64,000 nt of DNA from Bicyclus anynana (GCF_947172395.1 NC_069099.1:8933740-8997739); one strand, 5' to 3'. Positions 42,285 through 54,303 are shown, counted from the stretch's first letter. Notes: generated from the sequence alone by a model not told the origin. A program made the numbers and translations.

Positions 42285-42547
42285 GTTTTTTTTTATTCTT
42301 TACAAGCTAGCCCATGACTACAATCTGACCTGATGGTAAGTGATGATGCAGCCTAAGACGGAAGCGGGCTAACTTGATAGAAAGAGGAAGAAAATCCACA
42401 CTCCCTTCGGTTTCTACACGACATCGTACTGGAACGCTAAATCGCTTGGCGGTAGTCTTTGCCGGCAGGGTGGTAACTAGCCACGGCCGAAGCCTCCCAA
42501 CAGCCAGCCTGGACCAATTAAGAAAACCTTAATCGGTCCAGCCAAAC
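42285..42547 (-). mobile_element. SINE family B
   Basis: On plus: T run, ATTCTTTACAAGCTAGCCC, GACCTGATGGTAAGTGATG, TTTCGGTTTCTACACGACA, GGTAACTAGCCACGGCCGAA and AATCGGTCCAGCC. It lacks the tRNA-like A/B boxes and directly abuts a Helitron 3' fragment. Confidence 0.8.
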
Positions 42548-42550
42548 CGT

Positions 42551-42638
42551 GAATATAATTTATCTTTTGAGCATATATTATTCCCGTATTCCTACGGGAA
42601 CGGGAACCACGCAGGTGAAACCGTGTAGAGTCAGCTAG
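42551..42638 (+). mobile_element. Helitron-like 3' end
   Basis: TTCCCGTATTCCTACGGGAA is the palindromic hairpin typical of this family's 3' end, followed by CGTGTAGAGTCAGCTAG and T. Only the 3' third is present, probably cut off by the adjacent SINE. Confidence 0.75.
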
Positions 42639-42917
42639 TATACTGATATACCTAAATAGAAAATTTCACAAAATCAAGCAAGGCACGTTCACTTTAATGC
42701 GATTAGGTTTTGTTCCCTGCCTGAGACCACTTAGGCTAACGAGATGTAGAAACCCTCTGAGGAATTAACATGGAGATGAGCTGAACACGCTTACTCTTAG
42801 TTAAATTGTAATACAATTTTTTATCATTTACCTACCTGGATTTTACAAATAAAAAAAAATGTCTAAACACAAGGTTTTGTTTAAATTCAGCAATAGTATA
42901 TTTACTACTTTATGAAC

Positions 42918-43190
42918 CGTGATAGCCCAGTGGATATAACCTCTGCCTCCGATTCTGGAGGGTGTGGGTTCGAATCTGGTCCGGATCATGTACCACTAAC
43001 TTTACAGTTGTGTGCATTTTAAGAAATTAAATATCTCAAAAGGTGAAGGAAAAACATCGCGATAAAACTTAATTCTCTGCGTGTGTGAAGTCTTCTAATC
43101 CGCATTGGGCCAGCGTGGTGGACTATTGGCCTAATCTATTGAGGAGACTCGAGCTCAGCAGTGAGCCAAATATGGGTTGATAATGATGAT
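42918..43190 (+). mobile_element. SINE family A with internal deletion
   Basis: A box GTGATAGCCCAGTGGATATA and B box GGGTTCGAATCTGG are intact. The body lacks the hairpin-like CATACCAGAGAATTTTC block and CCCCTCTCATTCTGA. Tail TGGGTTGATAATGATGAT. ATGAAC occurs on both flanks (about 42912 and 43195) as a possible short TSD. Confidence 0.85.
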
Positions 43191-43300
43191 TATAATGAAC
43201 ATTTACTCCAGGTACGTTACTTACGTTATTAAGTCTTAGAGATATTCACTGAACATAAAATGCAATTTCTCGCTGACAAAGTCACAGTCATCTATCTATA

Positions 43301-43466
43301 TTTATTGTTCCCGTTATTCTGAGAATACGGGGATAAAATATAGCTTATGGTACTCACAAATAACGTGGCTTTCTATTGGTTTAATAATTTTCGAATTCGG
43401 CTTAGTAGATCCGGAGTATACTCTTACAATGTCACGAACTTTACCTTTGTATAGTATTAGTATAGA
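43301..43466 (-). mobile_element. Helitron-like element, 3' truncated
   Basis: The minus strand starts TCTATACTAATACTATACAA, contains AAAGCCACGTTATTTGTGAG and CCCCGTATTCTCAGAATAAC, and stops before the CTAG end. Confidence 0.75.
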
Positions 43467-44215
43467 TAAATAAATTGTTAAAGCTTTAAGCGTTGAAGTA
43501 TTATTTTTTTTCATAAAGAAACAATCGCCTTTTTAATTTTTAAATTAACCTTAATTTAAACCTAAAGAAAAATATTAATATAAACAGCCTCAGACAAATT
43601 GGATCAAATACAGACCTCCTATCAATAAATAGTATAAAAACAACTACAAAGTATATAGGAAATTGAATAATGCTTCCGTAATATCGCAGTTGCAACTCAT
43701 AATAAAGTATCATACATTACTAAATCGTCAGATATTAAATCCCTTTATTATTTTCCCCTCCCCTAAGCTCCCCAACGATTAAGACGGTCCAAAATTTCAA
43801 AGATGCAAATCGAATAAGATCTGATGAAGGGTCTTGAGGATTTCCTTGTTTGTCAGTTTGTTTAGCTTCCATCTTTAAATAAAACCGGAGTCGCAGAGCC
43901 TCTTTGATACTTAAATTGGTTCATTAGTGCGAGTCAAAAGTTACAAAAGAAATCCCTGTAAGACTTGCTTTGTAAGACTTTTTTGGTAGTCCATTATCCA
44001 TGCCTTTAAATAATGTACCTTCTTTCAAAATATGGGCAGCATTTTCATATTAAGTTTGTATAATTGAAGAGTTAACTAAAATAGTCGCAGATAATGTCAC
44101 TGGATCGTATTTTATGTCGAAAGTACGATTTTAATGATTCTACCTGATAACTACAAACTAGTACATTTTGAAGCTGTAAAACAAAAATACAAAAAAAAAA
44201 ATTGTAACTTATACG
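43467..44215. other. Unassigned AT-rich stretch
   Basis: No gene or repeat recognised. Confidence 0.5.
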
Positions 44216-44545
44216 GTTTTTGAAGTATAAATATGAAACCCCCGAAGGTCATAAAATTATTAATTACACTCTCGATCAAGGTAGTCAATATTCTCTTTCA
44301 GTGAGCTTTCATTTGAGATCCCACTCGAGTGTATTTGCAGACACTCGGTTTTTTTTTCCCCATTTTCCGACCGATTTTCATCAAACATGTCTTCATACTC
44401 GCCAAACATTACTTGTACTTTCATACAAAAAAAAACTAAATTGTAACCGCTTCATCCGTTCGGGTGTTATGGTGCCACAGGCAGACTGACATACAGACAG
44501 ACACGTAAAACTTATAACACCCCTCTTTTTGCGTCATGGTTTAAA
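44216..44545. repeat. Probable dispersed repeat with CAGACAGACACG tail
   Basis: The stretch ending GACTGACATACAGACAGACA...AACTTATAACACCCCTCTTT looks like a common lepidopteran dispersed repeat. No second copy was found in the window, so this rests on recognition only. A frame at 44220-44489 shows no domain. Confidence 0.4.
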
Positions 44546-44724
44546 AATTTACGAACGCTTGACTTGTAGAACAAGCTGGTGAATGTGTTACAAAAAGTGT
44601 AATGGGGCGAGACGAACGGACGTAGTGAAGGAGAGCTAAAAACGTTTTACTTCAGCCATGTAGTCTATAATACACTCGTTTTTTTAAAAGTCGAAGTATA
44701 TTGAAAGATATAATAGTTGCAAGG

Positions 44725-44830
44725 ATTAGGATACAGGCGGCTCAGAATTGTGATGTTTGGAAGTCCCTGCAAAAGGCCTCTACCTTACAGTGGATGTCCA
44801 TCGGCTAATATGATGATGATGATTATAAAC
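44725..44830 (+). pseudogene. RTE-clade LINE, last ~100 bp
   Basis: GGATTAGGATACAGGCGGCTCAG (mutated RWMQ.AQ codons), then GATGTTTGGAAGTCCCTGCA, GTGGATGTCCATCGGCTAAT and an ATG repeat. Severely 5'-truncated. Confidence 0.85.
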
Positions 44831-46077
44831 ATAACGGGGAATAACTACATTCCACTTCTGATAACGGAGAAGCCGTAGCCTCAGAGCAGGTTCTAGGCTT
44901 TACGTGTCAAGGATGACAGATACAGAAAGTAACACTATCGATCATTAACTTACAGTTTAGTAAGTAATACAGTTCTACCCTCTAACTACAATATTGATCA
45001 AGTATAGCGCTGATACTATCAGATGTAAACCGAGATTAACTATTGTGGAGCAAAGAGTCAAGCACGAGCAGGATCACGGACTTGCAACCGCTAGTAGTTG
45101 GGTTAAAGGACCCTTTTACTTCATGGAAACTCCGCTCCATCCCCGCTCGTGTTGGCTCCCAGTCAACTAACAATTCAATGTTATTATTATAATGGCCTCA
45201 CTATACGGATAACTGACTCTCCCAATTCCTTCACTCACGGTTAAACTGACTAGATCCAGCTAAAGCGTTCAACTGGATAAACTTGAAATCTACCGCGAGC
45301 TTTCTCAGAGATCGTCAACTGACAGATGTTCACAGACAAACGTCACGTACTCCTTGACGTTTCTAACAGATAAGTTACTCTAATTAATGTAAGATGGCGC
45401 TACTATCTAATCCTCCGAAAAACATTTATAATACATGTAAAAAATTATCACGAAATATTACAGTTATCCATCATTTTAATTTTCATAATTTATCATATTT
45501 TGACTACGTAGTTACGTGTCGCGTATGGTGCAATTTTGTCCAACATCGTGCGAAATGCGTCGAACAGAAACACTATACAGATGACGCCGAAAAATATGAA
45601 TATTAATGAACAACACTTTTTAATTAAAACGAAATTTTTCATTTGAAGCATCCGTTCCGAACAAGCAACAGCTTACGTTGAAACAACAACTCCCATTTCG
45701 AATTATCCCAAGCATCATTGTTATCCAATACCAAACGTTTTGGCTCGCATAAATCTTGATAATATGCAAATTTTATTTCATTAAAGGCGGTTGGACGATA
45801 GCAATATTGCTCGGCTGAGATACTGCGGGGCTGCCCTTGGATTAACTAATGGTTATTTATCTTGTAAAGGTACCCCTGTAAGAGCCTTATAACGACGTGG
45901 CTCAATTATTAATACACCGATTTTAAGATGCATCTTCTATTGTACGTTTAGGCTTTGTGTAAATAGGTGCTCCACTGATTTCTTTTTGATGTTGTTTATG
46001 AAAAATGTAATATTGACTTTTGTACGTGATACAGTTGTTTGCCGAAAAGTTTTTGGTGTTTCTTCCCTATTCTAATT
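44831..46077. other. Unassigned stretch with a possible small hairpin repeat
   Basis: At 45055-45160, AGCACGAGCAGG and CCCCGCTCGTGTTGG are partly inverse ends around GGGTTAAAGGACCC. A similar layout (GTGAAGTCACG, GGGTTAAAGGATCC, CACTCAAG) is at about 56778-56885. No gene recognised. Confidence 0.4.
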
Positions 46078-46113
46078 ACATCACATCACATCACATCACA
46101 CTTCACATCACAT
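46078..46113. repeat. (CATCA)n-type minisatellite
   Basis: TCACATCACATCACATCACA-like units, directly next to the 5' end of a Helitron-like element. Confidence 0.85.
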
Positions 46114-46357
46114 CACACTAATGTTATAAGCGAAAGTTTGTGTGTAATTGTGCGTGTATGTTTGTTCCTCCTTTACGCTGTGGCTACTGAAGCGATTTGT
46201 CTGAAATTTGGATTGGAAATAGATTTTACTTTATTTTTTATTATTAATTTAAATTAATTAACACATAGGCTACTTTTCCTCCCGAAAAAATACATGGTTC
46301 CCGCGGGATTAATAAAAAACTGAATTACATGCGAACGGAGTCGCGGGCGACTGCTAG
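46114..46357 (+). mobile_element. Helitron-like element, single-module copy
   Basis: Starts CACTAATGTTATAAGCGAAAG, contains TTGGATTGGAAATAGATTTT, an AT-rich insertion at about 46220-46260 and TACATGGTTCCCGCGGG. Ends GGCGACTGCTAG followed by T. Confidence 0.8.
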
Positions 46358-46599
46358 TGCAGAAATAAACATGTTTTTGTTAACTACCTCGTTGGTACAG
46401 GGGTGGCTACAAAATATTGAACATTTCTTTATTTCAAGAAATTCTGACCTAAGATTTAGGAGGAACAAACGTTAAGCTCATTCATTATTATAATTAAAAT
46501 TTTAACCCCCCCAATCCGCTAAGGTCTAGCTTGGTGGGTCTAGGCTCCATATTTCCTTTGCCATAAGGTGGGAGCAGGCTTATTCACTATCTTTGACGT

Positions 46600-46754
46600 A
46601 TGCTAGTTGACATTTGATAGCGGTTCCGTGCTGACCATGGAGTCCAGGGAAGGTTATTTTTAGTCCGTGCAAGTCGGACATACCCTGCCGACTGTCGGCA
46701 GAAGTCCGGAGGGATTTTTTTCCTCCCTGAAAAAAAAAAAATGCTAGTTGACAT
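46600..46754 (+). mobile_element. Short retroposon with perfect 14-bp target-site duplication
   Basis: ATGCTAGTTGACAT occurs exactly at 46600-46613 and 46741-46754. Between them are 127 bp ending in a run of about 12 A. The insert contains GCCGACTGTCGGC and CGGAGGGATTTTTTTCCTCC, two hairpins. It is most likely a 5'-truncated LINE 3' UTR or a small SINE; no second copy was seen. Confidence 0.8.
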
Positions 46755-46784
46755 AATACGAAATTGAGATTCTAAGCATAAATG

Positions 46785-46915
46785 TCATTCGGTGCTTATT
46801 GGTGGATATCATATAATACTGGTAAAGGACTTTTTGTCAATTGATTTGATGTTTATTTTAATAGGTTGATAATAAAGACCAAAATAGTAAATAAGCTAGC
46901 TGGTCCTGTAGCTAT
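46785..46915. repeat. Dispersed repeat shared with 7.8 kb
   Basis: Shares GGTGCTTATTG, GTGGATATCA, TTGATGTTTATTTTAATAGG and AATAAAGACCAA with 7741-7915. Confidence 0.6.
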
Positions 46916-48994
46916 TAAAATCGATCGATAATAATTAACTAGATGGTAGAAACAAATGAAGAGTAAGAAAGTCTATTCAATAGGTGTAGCAAAAATATAG
47001 CAATTTTAGAATCAGCGCTACGTCCAATCTATGAACCCCTATTGCCTTTGTGATGCTCAACCAAACAATTTTAGTATGGTGTGTTGGTTTGTATAATTAA
47101 CTGTAAAACTGCACGGGCGGTTTGAAAGCCAATCGGCGCCCTCAATGAGTTGGGAAGCCGTAAAACACAGATTACCTATTCAATACACGGTCGAATTAAA
47201 GCATATCAAACAAAAGCTCACATCGGCCCTATTCATTTCGTACGTACGCGATTCAATCATCGCCGATTACCATTCGAAATCTGATAATAATCGCGTCTGG
47301 CCATTTTAATTTCAGACCCCGATAGCGGAAAGCGGGACATAAATCTTTAATCCTGTGCCAACTTTTAAATTATGATCCCTACTATATAAAAAGATAACAC
47401 AATTCTGACGTGTCGTAATTGAATTTTCGAACTGTAATAAATACTTTGGTTGTTTTTTTAGCGGAGCGAAAACAAAAATACTTTTTCAAGACTGGAGGTG
47501 TCGACAAAAGGAAAGCAATTTCTCTCGTTCATTTACACAAAGGCATCGCATATTTAAAACGCACCTTTGGCGGGAAAACATTGCTCTTTTCGAAATGAGA
47601 ACGCGACTGTTTATGTTCACTTCACTTGTTTATGTTTTCACACAGTGATTAAAGTGAAGTGTCAAAAACAAAATGGTAACATGGCGGCTGGGGCGACGGG
47701 CGACGTCATTTCGCGTACTTCAGAATACGGGGACGATATTGTAGCTTTGATGGTTGATAGTTGCGAACGGTGAAGATTATAATTTTCTTTGTATTTTTTG
47801 TAAGGACAGGGACCGAGTGCACTTGTAAAACTTTGTGCGTCAAAGTGAAACACAACTTGCCATATGTTGTTTTGGGAAGTTGGAACCCGTAGATCACTAG
47901 GAGTCACTGTCGAATTGTACGAGTAGTGCATTGAAATTTAAATGTCGTTTCAAAGGGGGTTCTACGTTATCTGTAAGATGCAGCCTTTTAAAAAACAAAA
48001 GGGCACAGAGTACTGTATCCAGAGGGTGGATGATATGACGACAGTTCGCTTCGAAGGAAATCCTAAGAGATTACGCACTGAGTGATTGCTCTTTCGAAAC
48101 TCTTGTGGCACTGTGAGAGTAAATGTTGGGTGATGCATCCCATGATTTACCTACCCCCAATATTAAAGCTTTCTCGTCCCAAATAATAGTTCTTAACTCT
48201 TACTGTTTAAAATCGTATTTTGTTTAAATATATGTTCCCACAGTACGTCATGAAACTTTGCGATCTAAATGGAAAAAGTTTTACCATCATTTTCGTGCAT
48301 TATGTCCTACTATTATTTTAAAGTGTCTTTATTAAAGTAGTTGCGAAGATTTTCTTGCTTTTTGTGTTTTTGTAGAGGAATCTGTTTTCTGAGAAAACTG
48401 CGTTGAAAACCACTATAATTATTTCCCAATGTGAACCATTGACCTCTTATAATAAAAGGATGCACAATCATGTAGAAACAAACACGCACTTAAATCTGGC
48501 CAATTTTGCTTTGACAGTTTTAGAATAACTGGTAAAGAAAATTATCCCTTAAGTCCTTTAAATATAGTCTAATATTCAATAAAAACCCAATTTCAGAGCA
48601 AATTCAAGCTTAAGGATTGTGTTTAAGGTTGAATTGCGACTACTTGAATTGAGCGCCAAGAAGTTGTGTTTGCCACTTATTTTGGACGTTTTTTGGTCGC
48701 TGATTGCGCCTCCACTTCTTATTAGGAAATCGATGATGTGAACCTATTGTTACACGAACAAAAAAAATATAGAGAATTATTTTATCTCCCGGTACCGCTC
48801 GTATCTCATAAAACAATGCAACCAATCTTTTACCTTGAGAACTGTGTAATATTTCTATGAATGTAAATTCAAACATTACATATTATTCAATGCCTAATTA
48901 GTGCTATTTATCTACAAATCTGTAAAACATTTTTTCTCACATAAATTGCCTTGGTATATTTCGTCACAATTATTACATGTACAATGATTTAATA
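46916..48994. other. Unassigned stretch, 2.1 kb, partly GC-richer
   Basis: 47100-47350 and 47470-47780 are less AT-rich than the window average and carry no recognised repeat. Overlapping frames on both strands at 47567-47931 show no domain. These blocks are the best candidates here for conserved non-coding DNA, but nothing in the sequence proves it. Confidence 0.4.
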
Positions 48995-49290
48995 GTCATC
49001 ATTAATGACTCCCTGTAGGGCAAAAGGTCCTCTCTTCTTTAAGAGACGATTTAGAGCTTTGAACCACCACGCTGCTTCAATGTGAGTTAGCGGGCTTAAT
49101 GTAATAATGTTGGGTAGCCTTACGTTCTATGCAAATCATAGGGATGTTATAAGCTACTAACCACTCCACTGACATAAAAAATCAGGGATTCAAATAAATA
49201 CTGAGAAAATCTTGGTATAAATAAAATTCCAATATTCCATAGCCCGATCAAGGACTCGAATGCCTGTACAAAATACATATTTTCGTTTAA
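48995..49290 (-). mobile_element. SINE family C, diverged copy
   Basis: Plus strand: CATCATTAATGACTCCCTGT, CACCACGCTGCTTCAATGTG (the family signature), and AAGGACTCGAATGCC, which on minus is a B-box-like GGCATTCGAGTCC. Confidence 0.5.
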
Positions 49291-49369
49291 AAATTTTTTC
49301 AACTGTACATTTTACAAGCTGGAGCTTTAGCTGCAAATACCTTCTTCAGTCTTGACTTGAAGATACCTA

Positions 49370-49662
49370 CAGAAAATGATAATGAAAGACCTAACATGCA
49401 GATATACTGCGCTTGAACTAAAGAGCCAGGCCTCCCTTAGAGTGATAATGTTATATCCATTAACGACCAAGATGCTAATGATACTAGCTGGGACTAACTT
49501 ACCATGATCTCCAAGACACGGGGGTGTATCACCACCAACTTTCCAACTGAGAATTTGAACTGAAAATTTCTGACAAGAAAGAAAATCTCAGCACTAGTTA
49601 TTGGATTCGAACTCGTGATGCAAAACTACCTAGGCAAACCACTGGATCAACAAGGCAGTCCC
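49370..49662 (-). mobile_element. SINE family C with tRNA-like head
   Basis: AAAGAGCCAGGCCTCCC and TTAACGACCAAGATG match 62.8-63.1 kb, with an internal deletion. The far end on minus reads TTGATCCAGTGGTTTGCC (A box) and GAGTTCGAATCC (B box). Confidence 0.65.
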
Positions 49663-49904
49663 ACATAATCAGCGTGAATTTGTTGGTAACTAGATTTCCT
49701 ATAGGTTTTCAATACCGTTGAAGGGAGCGACGCAAAGCCTTTAAACGACACCCGATAGACGACAACGTCCGGCGCACTTCCGGTGCCGTTCGTTTGCGTC
49801 ATTGTTTGTTTAATTTGCAATCAGGAAATTTTGTTTAGTCAACAGTTTACACCCTTGGGCAATTTGCACGTAATTATATTATATGGGTTTATGTATTTTG
49901 AAAT

Positions 49905-49985
49905 CTCGATAGTTCCACGGTCAAATAGTCGGATTCAAAGCCGAGAGGTTTTGGGTTTGATCACTGCCCGCTGGACCACCACCAC
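49905..49985 (+). mobile_element. SINE family D, tRNA-like head
   Basis: TCGATAGTTCCACGGTCAAA (A-box region), GTCGGATTCAAAGCCGAGAG (anticodon-arm-like stem) and GGGTTTGATCAC (weak B box) parallel the head at 62.60-62.69 kb. No body was recognised. Confidence 0.5.
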
Positions 49986-50189
49986 GTGCAGTGGCGTGCA
50001 TATGGTTGTCGATCAGGGTATGCACTGGTAAGAAAAATTAACCAAACTGGGAAAATCCTCATTTAATAAGCATTATAAAAACAACCCTTAGGGTATGCAG
50101 GACTTTAATGCATGTATGAAGTGCACGCCGCTGACCACGTGTTATCATGGCAGGTTCATGTTGATAATATTATTGACAGTGTGACTGTG

Positions 50190-50507
50190 TCGTGATAGTC
50201 CAGTGGATATGACCTCTGCCTCCGATTCCGGAGGGTGTAGGTTCGAATACGTTCCGGGGCATGCACCTCAAACTTTTCTGTTATGTTCTGTCATTTTAAG
50301 AAATTATCAAAACAAAATGTAATGTCTCAAAAGGTGAAGAAATAACCCCGTGATGAAACCTGCATAATTCTCTGCATGTGTGAATTATGCCAATCCGCAT
50401 TGGGTTAGCGTAGTGGACTATTTTGCCTAACCCTCATTCTGAGCTCATTCTGAGCACTCTCGAAGAGACTTGAGCTCACCAGTGAGCCGAATATGGGTTG
50501 ATAATGA
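50190..50507 (+). mobile_element. SINE family A, diverged
   Basis: A box CGTGATAGTCCAGTGGATAT, B box GGTTCGAATACG. The body carries insertions (TCTGTCATTTTAAG, a duplicated CTCATTCTGAG block at about 50440). Tail TATGGGTTGATAATGACTC. Confidence 0.85.
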
Positions 50508-51143
50508 CTCACTCCTGATAAAATTTTCAAGACTTCTAAATTAAATGTATATTGAAAATTTTCTTTTCGAAAGAAAAACCAACACTTATTACCACAGAAA
50601 TATCACAGAAGCCATAAACACATAAGCTAAATAATAAACATAACCTTCCTTAGAAAATCGGGTAAAAAGTTCATTTTTATTCACCTGGAATTATTAAATC
50701 ACAACCTAAGCTGTTACGCACAATCTCGCTGAATAAGCATCGGCCATTGTTGAAAAAAAAAAACGTACGGTCAGCAACAATAAATACATTTTATCAAGAT
50801 GAGAATATAATCCGGATTTAGAAAAAACCGTTTTGAGCCGATAAGGATGCGGCGTTATTCATAGAAGGCTGTATTCTTGGGTATATTAGGTCGGAAAAGG
50901 GATGTGAGAGCGTTTTCCATAAAGAAAACGAGAATACGCACTTGGGAAGTTTGATAAATAAAGCCGGAATAAGTATCAGAAAATTTAGGAAAAATGCCTG
51001 GCGTCCCTATTTACAAAGAATTTTATGAATTTAATCAATGGTGGATCAAATTTTTCAAGTCATAAAGCCAAATATTTAAGTTCATATATTTTATTTTATC
51101 AATAATCTTTCAAAAATTAGCCAAGTCAAATCTTGAGCTTTAA
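50508..51143. other. Unassigned AT-rich stretch
   Basis: No gene or repeat recognised. Confidence 0.5.
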
Positions 51144-51317
51144 TCTATACTAATAGTATAAAGCTGAAAAGTTTGTTTGTTTGAACGTGCTAATCTCAGG
51201 GACTACTAGTCCGATTTTAAAAATTCTTTCAATATTAGATAGCCCATTTATTGAGGAAGGCTATAGGCTATATTTGTCCCCGTATTCCTACGAGAACGGG
51301 AATCACGCGGGTGAAAT
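51144..51317 (+). mobile_element. Helitron-like element, 3' truncated
   Basis: Starts TCTATACTAATAGTATAAAG, contains GACTACTAGTCCGATTTT, TAGATAGCCCATTTATTGAG and the TTCCTACGAGAACGGGAATC hairpin. Breaks off after GCGGGTGAAA, just before the CTAG end. Confidence 0.8.
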
Positions 51318-51429
51318 TTCTGTAATCTATCTCAATCACTTCGATATCATTTGTTTTGTTGGCCAAATCGATAACGACACACACTTGTGATATTGAATTT
51401 GAACGGTGTATTTTTTTTTTCAAGTATTG

Positions 51430-51472
51430 ATTGCTATGAACTTTATTTTCAAGAAATAAAGTTCAGAGCAAT
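51430..51472. repeat. 19-bp hairpin
   Basis: ATTGCTATGAACTTTATTT and AAATAAAGTTCAGAGCAAT are inverse with one mismatch and a 5-bp loop. Confidence 0.85.
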
Positions 51473-52866
51473 ATTAATTAAAATAAATTAAAACAAAGAA
51501 TTACTTGTTGTATTATATTTGTAGTAAATATAGTATTTTAGCGACTGTTTGTAGCACCATTACAAAATTGTAAATCAATATTTAAAACTAACGAAATAAT
51601 AGTCGAAAAATAGGTCACTCTTTAATTAAGCAAACCCTTGCACCGTTGCCAACAAACATTTTCATTTTAGTGTACAAAATTCATAGAAAGCTGCACTAAT
51701 AAAAAATAGTTACAAAAATAACGCAACCCGCTCCCGCTTATAATACATCCACACATTGGTAATAACGCGTATAAAAATGCGCATATCATCCAGCCCGAAA
51801 GGACACTGCTTTTTGTAGCGACCCGCTTTGTGGCGGGACAATAAAGAAACCGTTGGGCAAATAAACCAGGATCACGGTATAAGACTCGGGAAGTGCGTAT
51901 CAAACTATTGTTCTATAAACAGCGTATGAGATTGAATTGGATGCTTTGTTATCATTATGTTCTGCATAGGTATGCGAGGAAAACTGTGGATGTATTCCTA
52001 GCCAACTATGGAATCTCGTTTGATTAGAATTTTTCATATGAATGCTTGCAAGCCTCGCGCTTAGAGCCCGTGTATGGGGAATGTACGAGAAATTGAATAC
52101 AATGCTTCTCTCTTTATGTACGTTTGTGAAATGTAAAATCAAAAACATATACTATTTAAATACTAGCTTATGAATTTGGATTCTTAGGATTATCAAGAGT
52201 GGCGCATATATCTATTAAATTTTTCAGTCTTGTTTCCTAAAGCAAACTAATGAATATTTTTAAAGAGCGGTTGCTGAGCTTTCCGGCTCTTCGAAGTATA
52301 ATCTGCCTTTCATACAGAAAGCCTATAGCCTGAAAGCCTATAAAGATTCAGTATAAACAGACAAACTTTATACATATTTTAAAGTGACTATAAATTAAAC
52401 CAATTTGAATTTGAATGAAACTCATTACGTTTATACCTATTTGTGTTATAAACTAACGGAACAGAAAAGATTTTGGCGTATTTGGGTAACAAGTCAATGA
52501 TTAAAAAAATAAAATATCCCGACTGCCTATCTTGTTCGCACTTAGTAATTTGTCTCGCCAATTTTGTATGGAGATTAATAAATAATGTTTTTCTAATTGT
52601 AGGTTTTTTTTGAATATGACCATGATATACCATTTTGAAATCCTCTTGATGAGCCCTTGAATTTGACATTCAATATTCGAATTTTTTTCACTTCGAGTCT
52701 ATGGCGTCTCACAGTCGTCGTGTTGATTTTTTCTTTACTTAACCTATCTAAGAACACTTGGGTTATTAAGACGAATTTAACGATATCTTAATTACGTAAA
52801 TCCGTTCAGCGGTTTGAAAGATAACAGGTAATAGAGAATATTACATACATCCTACTAGTCCTACTA
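51473..52866. other. Unassigned stretch with homology to 53.5 kb
   Basis: 51965-52040 (AAAACTGTGGATGTATTCCT, AGCCAACTATGG, AATTTTTCATATGAATGC) resembles the spacer at 53463-53530 of the duplication described below. No gene recognised. Confidence 0.5.
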
Positions 52867-53250
52867 TCCTACTAATATTATAAACACGAAAGTTTGTATG
52901 GATGTTTGGATGTATGTTTAGATGTTTGGAAGTTTGTTACTCTATAACGCCGCTACTACTGAAGAGATTTAGCTGAAATTTGGAATGGAAATAGATTTTA
53001 TATTGGATTAACACATACTTTTTATCCTGAAAAAATCTATGGTTTCCCAAGATTTGCGAAAACTGATGATTTTGATGATATGAATGTTTGTTACTCTTTC
53101 ACGTTCTACTACTGAGCCGAATTAGCTGAAATTTGGTATAAAGATAGCCTGGATACCATAGACTACTTTTTATCCCGGAAAAATCCATGGTTCCCAAGGG
53201 ATTTGTGAAAAACTAAATTTCACGCGGACTAAGTCGCGGGCGTCTGCTAG
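52867..53250 (+). mobile_element. Helitron-like element, two-module full copy
   Basis: Starts TCCTACTAATATTATAAACA and ends TCGCGGGCGTCTGCTAG followed by T. Both modules are present (TGGAATGGAAATAGATTTTA...TCTATGGTTTCCCAAGATT and CTCTTTCACGTTCTACTACT...CCATGGTTCCCAAGGGATT). The most complete copy of this family in the window. Confidence 0.9.
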
Positions 53251-53289
53251 TTCATACATACTTGCATAGAAGCTATGCGCGAAAAAGAT

Positions 53290-53720
53290 AACCTTTCTCG
53301 CAGTCGGGTAAAAATTAGTTTGTCTATTTATTATTTTTAAACGTACAAAATACATGACAGGTAATTAATCTCACTCCGCAGCACAGGCGTGACGTAACAT
53401 CGAGGTCCGATTCTTTCCACCCACGTGCGATGGTGGCAAAACAATTAGGAGTTTTTTGCGAAGAAAACTGTGGCTTTCCTAGCCAACTACGAGTATAATC
53501 TTATGATTGATTACAATTTTTCATATGAATGTACGTACTCGAAAAACATATCTTTCTTTCTGGCACAGTCGGATAAAAATTAGGTAGGTTTTTTTTATTT
53601 TTAAATATACATGACACGTAATTAATCTCACTCCGCAGCACAGGCGTGACGTAACATCGAGGTCCGATTCTTTCCACCCACGTGCGATGGTGGCAAAACA
53701 ATTAGGAGTTTTTTGCGAAG
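53290..53720. repeat. Recent segmental tandem duplication, offset 257 bp
   Basis: 53361-53463 and 53618-53720 are identical over 103 bp (GTAATTAATCTCACTCCGCA ... GAGTTTTTTGCGAAG). Flanking similarity extends left (CGCAGTCGGGTAAAAATTAG against CACAGTCGGATAAAAATTAG) with more differences. The first unit starts 40 bp after a Helitron end. Confidence 0.9.
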
Positions 53721-54019
53721 CGCGTAATTACGCACAGATGACGATGATCGTTAGCAGCAGACAGGAATTAGTTATTCATTGAATGAACGAAATATGCATG
53801 TAAATGTGTCTCGTTATATTTTTTTTTATTCAGAATATTTTCTCGCTGAAGTATTTTTGTGTTAGGAATTTTTATGCACTGATGTTTTTAGCTCTCAATT
53901 ACAGTGAAATTGAATTTTAGGGTTGTTTAATTTTGTGGGCTCGCGAGTTATGGATTGTTGTTGTATTTTGCAAAAGTCAAAAATATGACGGTACTAAAAA
54001 ATGAGATGGACTAGATTTC
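53721..54019. other. Unassigned AT-rich stretch
   Basis: No gene or repeat recognised. Confidence 0.5.
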
Positions 54020-54303
54020 ATTATAAACCCATTATATTCGGATTACTGCTAAGCACAAATCTCCTCCCAGAATGAGATTAGTTAGGCCAATAGTCCACCA
54101 CGCTGATCCAATGCGATTGTCAAACTTCAAACACGTAGAGATATAAGAAAATTCTCAGGTATGCAGGTTTCCTCACGGTGACACATGATATTTAATTTCT
54201 TAAAATACACTTTTAAATTGCAAAGTTGGAGGTGCAAGTCCTGGACCGGTTTCGAACCTACACCCTCCGGAGTCGGAGGCAGAAGTCATATCCACTGGGC
54301 CGT
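54020..54303 (-). mobile_element. SINE family A, near full-length
   Basis: The tail end TTATAAACCCATTATATTCG is at 54020. The head on minus reads ATGGAACGGCCCAGTGGATA (A box) and TAGGTTCGAAACC (B box). The body contains a deletion after CCTCACGGTG. Confidence 0.85.

Noticed and set aside
46700..46740. Hairpin plus T/A run resembling a bacterial terminator
   Set aside because: It is the 3' end and A tail of a retroposon in a eukaryotic genome.
47567..47931. Overlapping frames on both strands
   Set aside because: No domain or conserved motif; not supported as a gene.
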